Assembly: GCA_963821885.1 (NCBI GenBank)
Contig: CAWGFN010000005.1
Coordinates: 310,001 to 374,000, forward strand
Origin: Oleiagrimonas sp963821885
Lineage (GTDB): Bacteria; Pseudomonadota; Gammaproteobacteria; Xanthomonadales; Rhodanobacteraceae
DNA: 64,000 nucleotides
Direction of reading: 5' to 3'
Both the position numbers and the translations under genes were made by a program. Positions 50,087 to 58,813 of the stretch are shown here, piece after piece (the stretch's first letter is position 1; every line of letters begins with the position of its first letter). The notes beneath the pieces are model-generated. The model saw only the letters and a program-made list of their open reading frames with translations. It did not search any database and had not been told where the DNA came from.

Positions 50087-51243
50087 TGATCCGTGCGATG
50101 TCCCGCCTGTCCTGGCCGGCGCGCCTGGCCTGGTTCGCCGCCCTGTTCGCCTTCGGCGTGGTGATGTTCGGCGCCTTCGTGCGCCTGTCCAATGCCGGCC
50201 TGTCCTGTCCGGACTGGCCGACCTGCTACGGCCAGGTCACCTGGCCGCACCAGGCGCACGAGGTGGCCCGCGCCGATGCGGCCTTTCCGCAACGGCCGGT
50301 CGAGCCCGGCAAGCCCTGGCGCGAACAGTTCCACCGCATGATCGCCGGCACCCTCGGCGTGCTGGTGCTGGCGCTGGCGCTGGTGGCGGTGTGGAAGCGT
50401 CCCCGGGCGCGCTGGACGGTGATCGGCGCGTCGCTGGCCGCGGCCCTGGGCACGGGCATGTACATCGGTGGCGAGCATGTGGTGTCCTCGCTGCTGGCCG
50501 CGCTGGCCATCGCCGCGCCGCTGGCGGTGGCGGCGCGCCTGGGCCGGGCGCCACCGTGGCGCATCGCGGTGATCGCCCTGTCGCTGGTGATTTTCCAGGC
50601 CATGCTGGGCATGTGGACGGTGACCCTGCTGCTCAAGCCGATCGTGGTGACCGGCCACCTGCTCGGCGGCATGGCGACCTTCGCCCTGCTGGCCTACATG
50701 GCGCTGCGGTTGACGCCGATCGGCGCCGACGGCGAGGAGCATGCACGGCTGCGGCGCTTCGTGGTCATCGGCATCGTGGTGCTGGCCGGGCAGATCTTCC
50801 TCGGCGGCTGGACCAGCACCAACTACGCCGCGCTGGCCTGTGGCGCCGGGGACATGGCCTTCCCGCACTGCCTGGGTCAGTGGTGGCCGGCGATGGACTT
50901 CCACCAGGGCTTCGTCCTGTGGCGAGGCATCGGCGTCAACTACGAGGGCGGCGTGCTCGATGCCTCCGCGCGGACTGCGATCCAGATGACGCACCGCATT
51001 GGCGCGCTGGTGGTGTTCGTGTACCTGGGATGGTTGGCGCACCGCACCGCCCGCGCGGGGCTGCGCAAGCTCGGCATCGCCATCGGCGTGGCCCTGCTGG
51101 CCCAGGTCGCCCTGGGCATCAGCAACGTGCATTTCGGCCTGCCGCTGCCGGTGGCCACGGCGCACAACGGCATGGCGGCGCTGCTGCTGTTCACCCTGCT
51201 GGCGACCCTGGCGCGGACCCAGAAGCGCCTCGAGGCGGTGTAG
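50086..51243 (+). CDS. ctaA: Heme A synthase
   Basis: A 385-residue membrane protein with eight helices, two repeated four-helix halves and four His ligands (FHRMIAGTLGV, TGHLLGGMATF, FHQGFVLW, THRIGALVV). It oxidises the methyl group of heme O to make heme A. The start at MIRAMSRLSW overlaps the previous stop by one base. A short gap separates it from ctaB. Confidence 0.93.
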   Translation: MIRAMSRLSWPARLAWFAALFAFGVVMFGAFVRLSNAGLSCPDWPTCYGQVTWPHQAHEVARADAAFPQRPVEPGKPWREQFHRMIAGTLGVLVLALALVAVWKRPRARWTVIGASLAAALGTGMYIGGEHVVSSLLAALAIAAPLAVAARLGRAPPWRIAVIALSLVIFQAMLGMWTVTLLLKPIVVTGHLLGGMATFALLAYMALRLTPIGADGEEHARLRRFVVIGIVVLAGQIFLGGWTSTNYAALACGAGDMAFPHCLGQWWPAMDFHQGFVLWRGIGVNYEGGVLDASARTAIQMTHRIGALVVFVYLGWLAHRTARAGLRKLGIAIGVALLAQVALGISNVHFGLPLPVATAHNGMAALLLFTLLATLARTQKRLEAV

Positions 51244-51303
51244 ACTGTACGGTTCGCGCGGCAGGTCGAAGGCCTTCCGCGCCCAGCCTGCTCCGGAGCC
51301 TTC

Positions 51304-52221
51304 GTGAAGCTGCCCTTCGCCAGATACTGGGAACTGACCAAGCCGCGCGTCGTCGCGCTGCTGGTGTTCTGCGCCGTGATCGGCATGTTCCTGGCGGTGC
51401 CGGGCCTGCCGCCGCTCAAGCCGTTGCTGTTCGGTTCGCTGGGCATCTGGATGGCCTCGGCCTCGGCGGCCGCGTTCAACCACCTGATCGACGAGCGCAT
51501 CGACAAGGTCATGAGCCGCACCGCGCACCGCCCGCTGGCGACCGGCCGCCTCAGCGCGCGCCAGGTGTTCATCTTCGCCTTCACCCTCGGCGTGGTCTCG
51601 ATGCTGATCCTGGCCCTGCTGGTCAACTGGATGACCGCGGCGCTGACCTTCGCCTCGCTGATCGGCTATGCGGTGATCTACACCGCCTTCCTCAAGCGCG
51701 CCACGCCGCAGAACATCGTGATCGGCGGCATCGCCGGGGCTTCGCCGCCGCTGCTGGGCTGGTCGGCCATCACCGGCATGGCCGGCGAGCGCGACTGGGC
51801 CTATGCGTTGCTTCTGGTGCTGATCATCTTCACCTGGACGCCGCCGCATTTCTGGGCGCTGGCGATCTTCCGCCGCGAGGACTACTCGCGCGCGCAGGTG
51901 CCCATGCTGCCGGTGACCCACGGCGTGACCTACACGCGCTGGCACATCCTTTTCTACACCGTGCTGCTGGTGGTGGCCACGCTGCTGCCGGTGTTCACCG
52001 GCATGAGCGGCGTGCTGTACCTCGGTGGCGCGCTGGTGCTCGGCGGCTTCTTCCTCTACTACGCCGTGCGCCTGATGCAGCCGCCCGACGAAGCCTTCGC
52101 CATGCGCGTGTTCCGTTACTCGATCACCTACCTGATGGCGTTGTTCGCCTTCCTGCTGCTGGACCATTGGCTGGTCGATCCGATGGTGAGCCTGGGCATG
52201 AGCCTGCAGCGTGTAGGATGA
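51304..52221 (+). CDS. ctaB: Heme O synthase (protoheme IX farnesyltransferase)
   Basis: A 305-residue prenyltransferase with about nine helices. It starts at GTG and has the Asp-rich motifs NHLIDERIDKVMSRT and the second motif near RREDYSRAQVPMLPVTHG. It farnesylates heme B to heme O, the substrate of CtaA. The last gene of the cluster: no Sco, Cox11 or other assembly gene follows; the next genes are a metal-type two-component system. Confidence 0.93.
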   Translation: MKLPFARYWELTKPRVVALLVFCAVIGMFLAVPGLPPLKPLLFGSLGIWMASASAAAFNHLIDERIDKVMSRTAHRPLATGRLSARQVFIFAFTLGVVSMLILALLVNWMTAALTFASLIGYAVIYTAFLKRATPQNIVIGGIAGASPPLLGWSAITGMAGERDWAYALLLVLIIFTWTPPHFWALAIFRREDYSRAQVPMLPVTHGVTYTRWHILFYTVLLVVATLLPVFTGMSGVLYLGGALVLGGFFLYYAVRLMQPPDEAFAMRVFRYSITYLMALFAFLLLDHWLVDPMVSLGMSLQRVG

Positions 52222-52242
52222 GCTGAACCGAGGAGGCCCGTC

Positions 52243-52905
52243 GTGCGTCTGCTGGTGGTCGAGGATTCGCCGAACCTGGGACGCGACCTGCGCGAATCGC
52301 TGGCGCGGGACGGCCATGCCGTGGACCTGGCGGCCGACGGCGCGCTGGCGCAGCAGTTCCTGGCCAGCTACGACTATGACGCCATGGTGCTGGACCTGAT
52401 GATGCCGCGCGTGGACGGCTGGTCCGTGCTGCGTGCGTTGCATGGCCGTGAACACCGTCCGCGCATTCTTGTGTTGTCGGCACGGGATCAGGTCGATGAC
52501 CGGGTCGAGGCGCTGCATCTGGGCGCCGACGACTACATGGTCAAGCCGTTTTCGTACGATGAACTGGCCGCGCGCCTGCAGGCGCTGTCGCGACGCAGCG
52601 TGCAGTCGGATCCGCTGCTGCACGTCGGCGCGCTGGAGGTCGATCCGCGGGCGCGTCAGGCCCGGGTCGAGGGGCGCGCGCTGTCGCTGACCCCGAAGGA
52701 ATACGCATTGCTGGAAACCCTTTGCAGCGAACGTGGACGGGTGATGACCCGCACGGCGTTGTTCGAGCGGCTTTACGATGCGCGTAGTGAATCGTCCGAC
52801 AAGGTCATCGAGGTGCTGGTGAGCACGCTGCGCGCCAAGCTGGCCCGGGCGGGCGTCGATGGGCTGGTGCAGACCCGGCGGGGATACGGATATGTGGTCG
52901 AGTGA
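52243..52905 (+). CDS. OmpR-family response regulator of metal RND operon
   Basis: A 220-residue regulator starting at GTG 52243. The receiver domain has Asp51 (MVLDLMMPRVDG) and Lys in MVKPFSYDELAARL; the winged-helix DNA-binding domain spans residues about 130-220 (TPKEYALLETLCSERGRVMTRTALFERLYD, RRGYGYVVE). It resembles the CopR/CusR/IrlR group, which controls copper, silver, zinc or cadmium efflux. The kinase start lies inside its last codons (14-bp overlap). Confidence 0.87.
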   Translation: MRLLVVEDSPNLGRDLRESLARDGHAVDLAADGALAQQFLASYDYDAMVLDLMMPRVDGWSVLRALHGREHRPRILVLSARDQVDDRVEALHLGADDYMVKPFSYDELAARLQALSRRSVQSDPLLHVGALEVDPRARQARVEGRALSLTPKEYALLETLCSERGRVMTRTALFERLYDARSESSDKVIEVLVSTLRAKLARAGVDGLVQTRRGYGYVVE

Positions 52906-54286
52906 GGTGCGCCCGCTGTCGATCCGCCTGCGCCTGCTGCTGATTCTCTTCAGCGGACTGGGCGTGGTCATGCTGGGCCTGTTCTTTGTGCTGGACCAGG
53001 GCCTGGATCGACAGATCTACGGTCGCCTGGACGAGGGTCTTCGCGCGCGGGCGCACGCCATCTCTGTGTTGCTCGAATCGCGTCCGGCGCAGGACGCGCT
53101 GGACCAGTTGCAGGCCATGAGCCCGGAATTCGCTGGCGGCGGACATACCGACTTCCTGCAGCTATGGGACGCCTCGGGACACACCCTGCTCAGTTCGGCC
53201 AGCAATCGCGATGCCAACCTCACGCCACCGGGTTCCGTTCCGGCCAACGCACCGTACTTCTACGACCTGACCCTGCCCGATGGACACCATGGCCGGGCCG
53301 TGGCCGTGCGCGTCACCCTGCAGGGCCATCGCGGGGATGTCGTCCTCGCCGTGGCCGAGGAGCGCGAACAGGTCGACGCCCTGGAGCGACACGTGCACAT
53401 GGCGCTGGTCAGCGGCGTATTGGCGACCACCATCATCGCGGTGCTGCTGGCATTCGTGGCCGTGCGCAGTGGCTTGCGCCCCCTGCTGGCCTTTGGCGGG
53501 GCGGCACGCCAACGGGCCGAGTCCGCGGACCTGGAAACGTCCACGCTGCCGCGCGAACTGAAGCCGTTGGCCCAGGCGCTCAACAGCGCCTTCGGCGGCC
53601 TGCGGCGGGCGCTGCAGCGCGAGCGGCGTTTCGCCCGCGACGTGGCGCATGAGCTGCGCACGCCGCTGGCGGAGATCCGCACTGCCGTGGAATTGGCGCG
53701 ACGCGAGCCCGGGGCCATGCCGGCGCTGGAGGGCGCGCTCGATTCCACCGACCGCATGGGACGATGCATCGACGGCTTGTTGTCCCTGTCGCGCTACGAA
53801 TCGGGCATGCAGGAGGTGCATCTGGAGCCGGTCGAGTTGAAGGGCTTGCTGGAGCGGTCGCTGCAACTGGCGTCGGGTCCGGCGCGACGCCGCCGGGTTG
53901 CCATGCAGCTGGAGGCGCCGGCGGAATGCTGGGCGCAGAGCGACCCGTCGCTGCTGGAGCGCGTGATCGACAACCTGATGCTCAACGCCGCCGAGCATGC
54001 CCCGGAGGGCGGCGAGGTCCGCGTGCTGTTGACCTGCGAGCACGGTCGCATCGAACTGAAAATGGGCAACCCGGCGCCGGATCTGGATCCGCAGGATCTG
54101 GAACGCCTGGGCGAGCGATTCTGGCGCAAGTCGCCCGCGCGTGAAGCCAGCGGGCATGGTGGACTGGGCCTGTCACTGGCCCGGAGTCTGGCCGAACTTC
54201 TGGATCTGCGCCTGGAATTTCGCCTGCAACGGGGCTGGTTGTGGGCCGAGCTGGACGGCCTGGGCAGCATCGACAGGCAGCTGTGA
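52892..54286 (+). CDS. Sensor histidine kinase of metal RND operon
   Basis: A 464-residue membrane kinase starting at MWSSEVRPLSIRLRLLLILF. It has two membrane helices (residues 14-32 and about 170-190), a periplasmic sensor part with 'GHTDFLQLWDASGHTLL' and a HAMP-like linker, the phospho-His His253 (DVAHELRTPLAEIRTA) and ATPase N, G boxes (DNLMLNAAEHAPEGG, SGHGGLGLSLARS). The pair with the response regulator precedes the RND genes, so it is probably their sensor. The metal is unproven. Confidence 0.87.
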   Translation: MWSSEVRPLSIRLRLLLILFSGLGVVMLGLFFVLDQGLDRQIYGRLDEGLRARAHAISVLLESRPAQDALDQLQAMSPEFAGGGHTDFLQLWDASGHTLLSSASNRDANLTPPGSVPANAPYFYDLTLPDGHHGRAVAVRVTLQGHRGDVVLAVAEEREQVDALERHVHMALVSGVLATTIIAVLLAFVAVRSGLRPLLAFGGAARQRAESADLETSTLPRELKPLAQALNSAFGGLRRALQRERRFARDVAHELRTPLAEIRTAVELARREPGAMPALEGALDSTDRMGRCIDGLLSLSRYESGMQEVHLEPVELKGLLERSLQLASGPARRRRVAMQLEAPAECWAQSDPSLLERVIDNLMLNAAEHAPEGGEVRVLLTCEHGRIELKMGNPAPDLDPQDLERLGERFWRKSPAREASGHGGLGLSLARSLAELLDLRLEFRLQRGWLWAELDGLGSIDRQL

Positions 54287-54367
54287 GCCCGCCCGCGGCA
54301 TCTTAAGCTTGTTCAAAGCCGATCCGCGGATCCTCGATGGCAGCAAATCGTGCCTCGAGGTGGTTCC

Positions 54368-55420
54368 ATGCGTCGCTACCTGCTGGCCAGCGTCCTGCTG
54401 GCATTCACAACCGCGCCCGCGATGGCCGGGTCCGTATTGAAGGTCTCCGCCGCGCAGCGTCAGGCCATGGGGATCCGCGTCGGCGCTGTCGCGGCAGCCG
54501 ATCACGTGCCCCTGGATGGCCTGCCGGCCACCGTGCGCGCGCCCCTGCACGAGAGCGCCGTGGTCACGGCGCCCTTCGCGGGCACCACCGTGGCGGTGCT
54601 GGCGCGCGAAGGCGCCGACGTCAAGCAGGGGCAGGCACTGGCGCGAATCCAGAGTCGGGAAGCGATGCGCCTGGGCGCCGAGCTTGCCTCGGCCCGCGGC
54701 GAGTACCGCGTGGCGCAGGCGCAGGCCGCGCGTGATCTCAAGCTGCAGGCCGAGGGCATCATTCCCGCCAGCCGCACGCAGGCGGCCGTGGCCCGCCGTG
54801 ATGCCGCGGCAGCACGGCTGAAGGAGCTGCAGGCCGCGCGCGCGATGGCGCCAGCGGCAGACGGCGGGCCGCCGGGAACCTACGAACTGCGCTCGCCGCT
54901 GGCCGGTCGCGTCATCGAGCGCAGCGTACGCCTGGGCGAGCCGGTGGCCGCCCTGGAGAAGGCGTTCATGGTGGCCAGGCCCGGTCACGTGATGCTGGAA
55001 ATACAGGTGCCGGCACGTTTCGCCGCGCGCCTGCATGTCGGACTGCCGGTGCGCACGGCCGACGGCGGCAACGGCACCTTGAGCGAGATCGGCGCGGCGC
55101 TGGACCATGCCAGTCAGACGCTGCTGGTGCGCGCCAGCATGCAGGGCGAGCAGCTGCTCCCGGGACAGCAGACCAGTGCCGTGCTGCTGCTGCCGCCACC
55201 TGCTGACGCGTGGTCATTGCCGGCCAGCGCCGTGGCCGAGCAGGACGGCAAGCGCCTGGTCTTCGTCGAGCGCAAGGGCGGGTTCGAAGCCGTGCCGGTG
55301 GTGCTCGAGGCGCAGACCGCCGAAGGCCGCAGCGTGGTCACGGGCGCCCTGTCGACGGACAGCCGCGTGGTCGTGGCGGGCACCGGCTCGCTGAAGGCGA
55401 TGCTGGCGACGGGAGAGTGA
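54368..55420 (+). CDS. Heavy-metal RND efflux periplasmic adaptor
   Basis: A 350-residue membrane fusion protein with an N-terminal signal peptide (MRRYLLASVLLAFTTAPAMA). It has the biotinyl-lipoyl-like part (SAVVTAPFAGTTVAVLAREGADVKQGQALARIQS), a short alpha-hairpin, and a beta-barrel domain. It joins the inner-membrane pump to the outer-membrane channel, as CusB or CzcB do. It starts 82 bp after the kinase and ends 1 bp before the RND pump. Confidence 0.87.
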   Translation: MRRYLLASVLLAFTTAPAMAGSVLKVSAAQRQAMGIRVGAVAAADHVPLDGLPATVRAPLHESAVVTAPFAGTTVAVLAREGADVKQGQALARIQSREAMRLGAELASARGEYRVAQAQAARDLKLQAEGIIPASRTQAAVARRDAAAARLKELQAARAMAPAADGGPPGTYELRSPLAGRVIERSVRLGEPVAALEKAFMVARPGHVMLEIQVPARFAARLHVGLPVRTADGGNGTLSEIGAALDHASQTLLVRASMQGEQLLPGQQTSAVLLLPPPADAWSLPASAVAEQDGKRLVFVERKGGFEAVPVVLEAQTAEGRSVVTGALSTDSRVVVAGTGSLKAMLATGE

Positions 55421-55421
55421 C

Positions 55422-58400
55422 ATGCTGCAGCGACTGATCGGCTTCTCGTTGTCGCAGCGGCTGTTGGTGCTGCTGGGTGCGCTGGCCATCGTGGGCGCCG
55501 GCGTGTGGTCCTACCTGAAGCTGCCCATCGACGCCTACCCGAACATCGCGCCGACCCAGGTCAAGCTGATCCTCAAGGCCCCGGGCATGACGCCTGAGGA
55601 AGTGGAGACGCGCGTGGTGGTGCCGCTCGAGATGGAGCTGCTGGGCATTCCCCATGCCCACATGCTGCGTTCGACGGCCAAGTACGCCATTGCCGACGTG
55701 ACCCTGGACTTCGCCGAGGGCACCGACATCTACTGGGCACGCCAGCAGGTGTCCGAGCGATTCGCCGCGGCCGCGGGCGAGTTGCCGGGCGATGTCAGCG
55801 GTGGACTGGCGCCGATCGCCACGCCGCTGTCGGACATGTTCATGTTCACCATCGAGGGCGGCGGCCTCAGCCTGGCGGAGAGGCGCACGCTGCTGGACTG
55901 GACCATCCGGCCGGCCCTGCGCACGATCCCCGGCGTGGCTGACCTCAACGCGCTGGGCGGCAAGGTGCGCACCTTCCTGGTCACCCCGGACCGCGCCCGG
56001 CTGTCGGCGGCCGGCCTGCACTTCCGTGATGTCGTCGACGCCGTCCTGCGCAACAACCGCAACGATGGCTCCGGCCGCCTGCGCGATGGTGACGACGCGC
56101 TGATCGTGCGCGCCGAGGGCGCGGTACGCACCCTGGACGACCTGCGCCGGGTGGTGGTGGCCACCCGCGACGGCATGCCGCTGCGCGTGGGCGACCTGGC
56201 CCAGGTCAGCTACGGCAGCCTGACCCGCTACGGCGCGGTCACCCGCGATGGCGCCGGCGAGGCGGTCGAGGGCCTGGTGGTGGGACTGCGCGGCGCCGAT
56301 GCCTCCAAGGTGGTCGATGCCGTGCGTGCGCGCCTGGCCGAGTTGCAGTCGGCCCTGCCCGAGGGCGCGCGCATCGAGGTGTTCTATGACCGCGGCGCCT
56401 TGATTGAACGTGCCGTCGACACCGTGCGCAGCGCGCTGATCGAGGCCACGGTGCTGGTGGTGATCCTGCTGCTGCTGTTCCTGGGCGACGTGCGCGCCGC
56501 GCTGGTGGTGTCGCTGACCCTGCCGCTGGCGGTGCTGATCGCCTTCTGGATGATGCACCTGTTCGACCTCAGCGCGAACCTGATGAGCCTGGGTGGCCTG
56601 GCGATTGCCATCGGCCTGCTGGTCGATGCCGCGGTGGTGGTGGTGGAGAACACCGTCAGCCACCTGGTGCCCGGCCACGGCGCCGGCGACCTGCCGAAGT
56701 TGCACCGCATCTATCGCGCGGTGGGCGAGGTGGCGCGGCCGGTGGTCGCCGGCATCGCCATCATCTGCCTGGTGTTCATGCCGCTGCTGACGCTGCAGGG
56801 CCTGGAGGGCAAGCTGTTCGGTCCCGTGGCGTTGACCATCATCTTCGCCCTGGCGGCCTCGCTGCTGCTGTCGCTGACCGTGGTGCCCGTGCTGTGCTCG
56901 ATGCTGCTTCGCGAGAAGCCGCACGGGGAACCGTGGCTGATGCGCCAGATCGAGCGCGGCTACCGGCCGCTGCTGGGATGGTCGCTGGCGCATGCGCGCT
57001 GGATGGGCCTGATCGCGGCGATTTCCCTGGTCATCGGCGCGGTGGCCTACACCGCCACCGGCAAGACCTTCATGCCGACCATGGACGAGGGCGACCTGCT
57101 GATGCAGCTGACCAAGCAGCCCTCGATCAGCCTGGACGCATCGCGCGACCAGGACCTGGCCATCGAACGCGCGATCAAGCAGCGCATCCCGGAAGTGGAG
57201 CACGTGGTGGCGCGGCTGGGATCGGACGAGCTGGGCCTGGATCCGATGAGCCTGAACGAGACCGACATGTTCCTGCAGCTCAAGCCGAAGAAGAGCTGGC
57301 GGGTGCCGGACAAGGCCTGGATGGAGGACCAGTTGCGCGAGGTCATGAAGGACTTCCCGGGCATCGAGTTCGGGTTCACCCAGCCGATCCAGATGCGCGT
57401 GTCGGAGATGCTGACCGGTTCGCGCGGCGACATCGCGGTGAAGGTGTTCGGCCCGGACCTGTCCATGCTCAACCAGATCGCCAACCGCATCGCGGCCATC
57501 CTGGAGAAGACACAGGGCAGTCAGGACGTGATCGCGCAGACCCAGGAAGGCGTGCGCTACCTGGGCGTGCGCATCGATCGCCAGGCGGCGGGCCGCTTCG
57601 GCCTGGACGTGGCGGCGGTGCAGGATGAGCTGCGCGGGCAGCTTGAGGGCATGCGCGCGGGTACCGTGCTGGAGCAGCAGCGCCGGGTGCCGGTGCTGGT
57701 GCGCGGCGAGACGCGCATGGCCGACACCCCGACGCTGTTCGAGCGCATGAACCTGGCCACCGCCGACGGCAGGCAGGTGCCGCTGGATCGCATCGCGCAT
57801 CTTCAATCGACCACCGGGCCGGTGCAGATCCGCCGTGAGAACGGCTCGCGCTTCGCCCTGGTGCAGTCCAACGTGGGCGGCCGCGACCTGGTCGGATTCG
57901 TCGACGAGGTACGGGCGAGGGTGCAGAACGAGATCCACCTCCCGGCCGGCTACAGCGTGACCTGGGGCGGCCAGTTCGAGAACCAGCAACGTGCCGCCGC
58001 GCGCCTGGCGCTGGTGATCCCGATCTCGCTGGGCCTTATCTTCCTGGTCCTGTTCTCGACCTTCGGTTCGATCCGCCAGGCGGTGCTGATCCTGTGCAAT
58101 GTCCCGTTCGCCATGGTTGGCGGCATCGTCACCCTGTGGTTGTCGGGACAGTACCTGTCGGTGCCGGCCTCCGTCGGGTTCATTGCCTTGCTGGGCATCG
58201 CGGTGCTCAACGGCCTGGTGCTGGTGAGTTACTTCAACCAGCTGCGCGCCACCGGCATGGCCATGGACGCCGTGGTGCGCGAGGGCGCGATGCGACGCCT
58301 GCGCCCGGTGATGATGACGGCCTCGATCGCCGCGCTCGGCCTGGTGCCGCTGCTGTTCGCCAGCGGGCCCGGTTCGGAAGTGCAGAAGCCGCTGGCGATC

Positions 58401-58499
58401 GTGGTGATCGGCGGCCTGGTGAGCTGTACCGCATTGACCCTGCTGCTGTTGCCGACGCTGTTCCGCCGCTTCGGCGAACCGCGCACGGGCAAGGAGTGA
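55422..58499 (+). CDS. Heavy-metal efflux RND transporter (CusA/CzcA-type)
   Basis: A 1025-residue inner-membrane pump with 12 helices and two large periplasmic loops. The helix-4 motif reads SLGGLAIAIGLLVDAAVVVVEN. Zn/Co/Cd pumps (CzcA) have DFG there; CusA has a similar 'GxAIAVGAMVDAAIVMIEN', so the DFG aspartate is absent and a monovalent or undefined metal is more likely. The pore loop 'QPIQMRVSEMLTGSRGD' looks CzcA-like, so selectivity is ambiguous. The adaptor is upstream (1 bp) and DUF3240 downstream (2 bp). Confidence 0.9.
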   Translation: MLQRLIGFSLSQRLLVLLGALAIVGAGVWSYLKLPIDAYPNIAPTQVKLILKAPGMTPEEVETRVVVPLEMELLGIPHAHMLRSTAKYAIADVTLDFAEGTDIYWARQQVSERFAAAAGELPGDVSGGLAPIATPLSDMFMFTIEGGGLSLAERRTLLDWTIRPALRTIPGVADLNALGGKVRTFLVTPDRARLSAAGLHFRDVVDAVLRNNRNDGSGRLRDGDDALIVRAEGAVRTLDDLRRVVVATRDGMPLRVGDLAQVSYGSLTRYGAVTRDGAGEAVEGLVVGLRGADASKVVDAVRARLAELQSALPEGARIEVFYDRGALIERAVDTVRSALIEATVLVVILLLLFLGDVRAALVVSLTLPLAVLIAFWMMHLFDLSANLMSLGGLAIAIGLLVDAAVVVVENTVSHLVPGHGAGDLPKLHRIYRAVGEVARPVVAGIAIICLVFMPLLTLQGLEGKLFGPVALTIIFALAASLLLSLTVVPVLCSMLLREKPHGEPWLMRQIERGYRPLLGWSLAHARWMGLIAAISLVIGAVAYTATGKTFMPTMDEGDLLMQLTKQPSISLDASRDQDLAIERAIKQRIPEVEHVVARLGSDELGLDPMSLNETDMFLQLKPKKSWRVPDKAWMEDQLREVMKDFPGIEFGFTQPIQMRVSEMLTGSRGDIAVKVFGPDLSMLNQIANRIAAILEKTQGSQDVIAQTQEGVRYLGVRIDRQAAGRFGLDVAAVQDELRGQLEGMRAGTVLEQQRRVPVLVRGETRMADTPTLFERMNLATADGRQVPLDRIAHLQSTTGPVQIRRENGSRFALVQSNVGGRDLVGFVDEVRARVQNEIHLPAGYSVTWGGQFENQQRAAARLALVIPISLGLIFLVLFSTFGSIRQAVLILCNVPFAMVGGIVTLWLSGQYLSVPASVGFIALLGIAVLNGLVLVSYFNQLRATGMAMDAVVREGAMRRLRPVMMTASIAALGLVPLLFASGPGSEVQKPLAIVVIGGLVSCTALTLLLLPTLFRRFGEPRTGKE

Positions 58500-58501
58500 C
58501 C

Positions 58502-58813
58502 ATGAGCATGCAATTGAAACGACTGACCATCCTGGCCCCGCGTGATCTCGAGGACGCCGTGTTGGAGGCGTTGCTGGAAATGAAGCCGGCCCTGCCGGGG
58601 TTCACCACCTTGCCGGTATCCGGACATGGCGAGCGCTTCGAGGGCACGCGCGTGCAGGAGCAGGTGCGCGGGCGCATCGACCGCAGCATGACCTGGCTGG
58701 TGCTGCCGCACGAGGACATCGAGCGCGTGCTGGAACAATTGCGGCGATGCATGCCGCACCCGGACATCGTGTGGTGGGTGGAACCGGTGGATGTCATGGG
58801 GAGGTTGGCATGA
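58502..58813 (+). CDS. DUF3240 family protein of RND operon
   Basis: A 103-residue cytosolic protein. The segments RLTILAPRDLEDAVLEALLEM, SGHGERFEGTRVQEQVRGR and PHPDIVWWVEPVDVMG match DUF3240, a small ferredoxin-like/PII-like fold that recurs in metal RND operons. It may sense metal or regulate the pump. It starts 2 bp after the pump and its end overlaps the channel gene by 4 bp. Confidence 0.82.
   Translation: MSMQLKRLTILAPRDLEDAVLEALLEMKPALPGFTTLPVSGHGERFEGTRVQEQVRGRIDRSMTWLVLPHEDIERVLEQLRRCMPHPDIVWWVEPVDVMGRLA

Noticed and set aside
50026..52971. 981-codon open frame opposite ctaA-ctaB
   Set aside because: It runs antisense across several established genes, with a His/Gln/Arg-rich translation and no domain.
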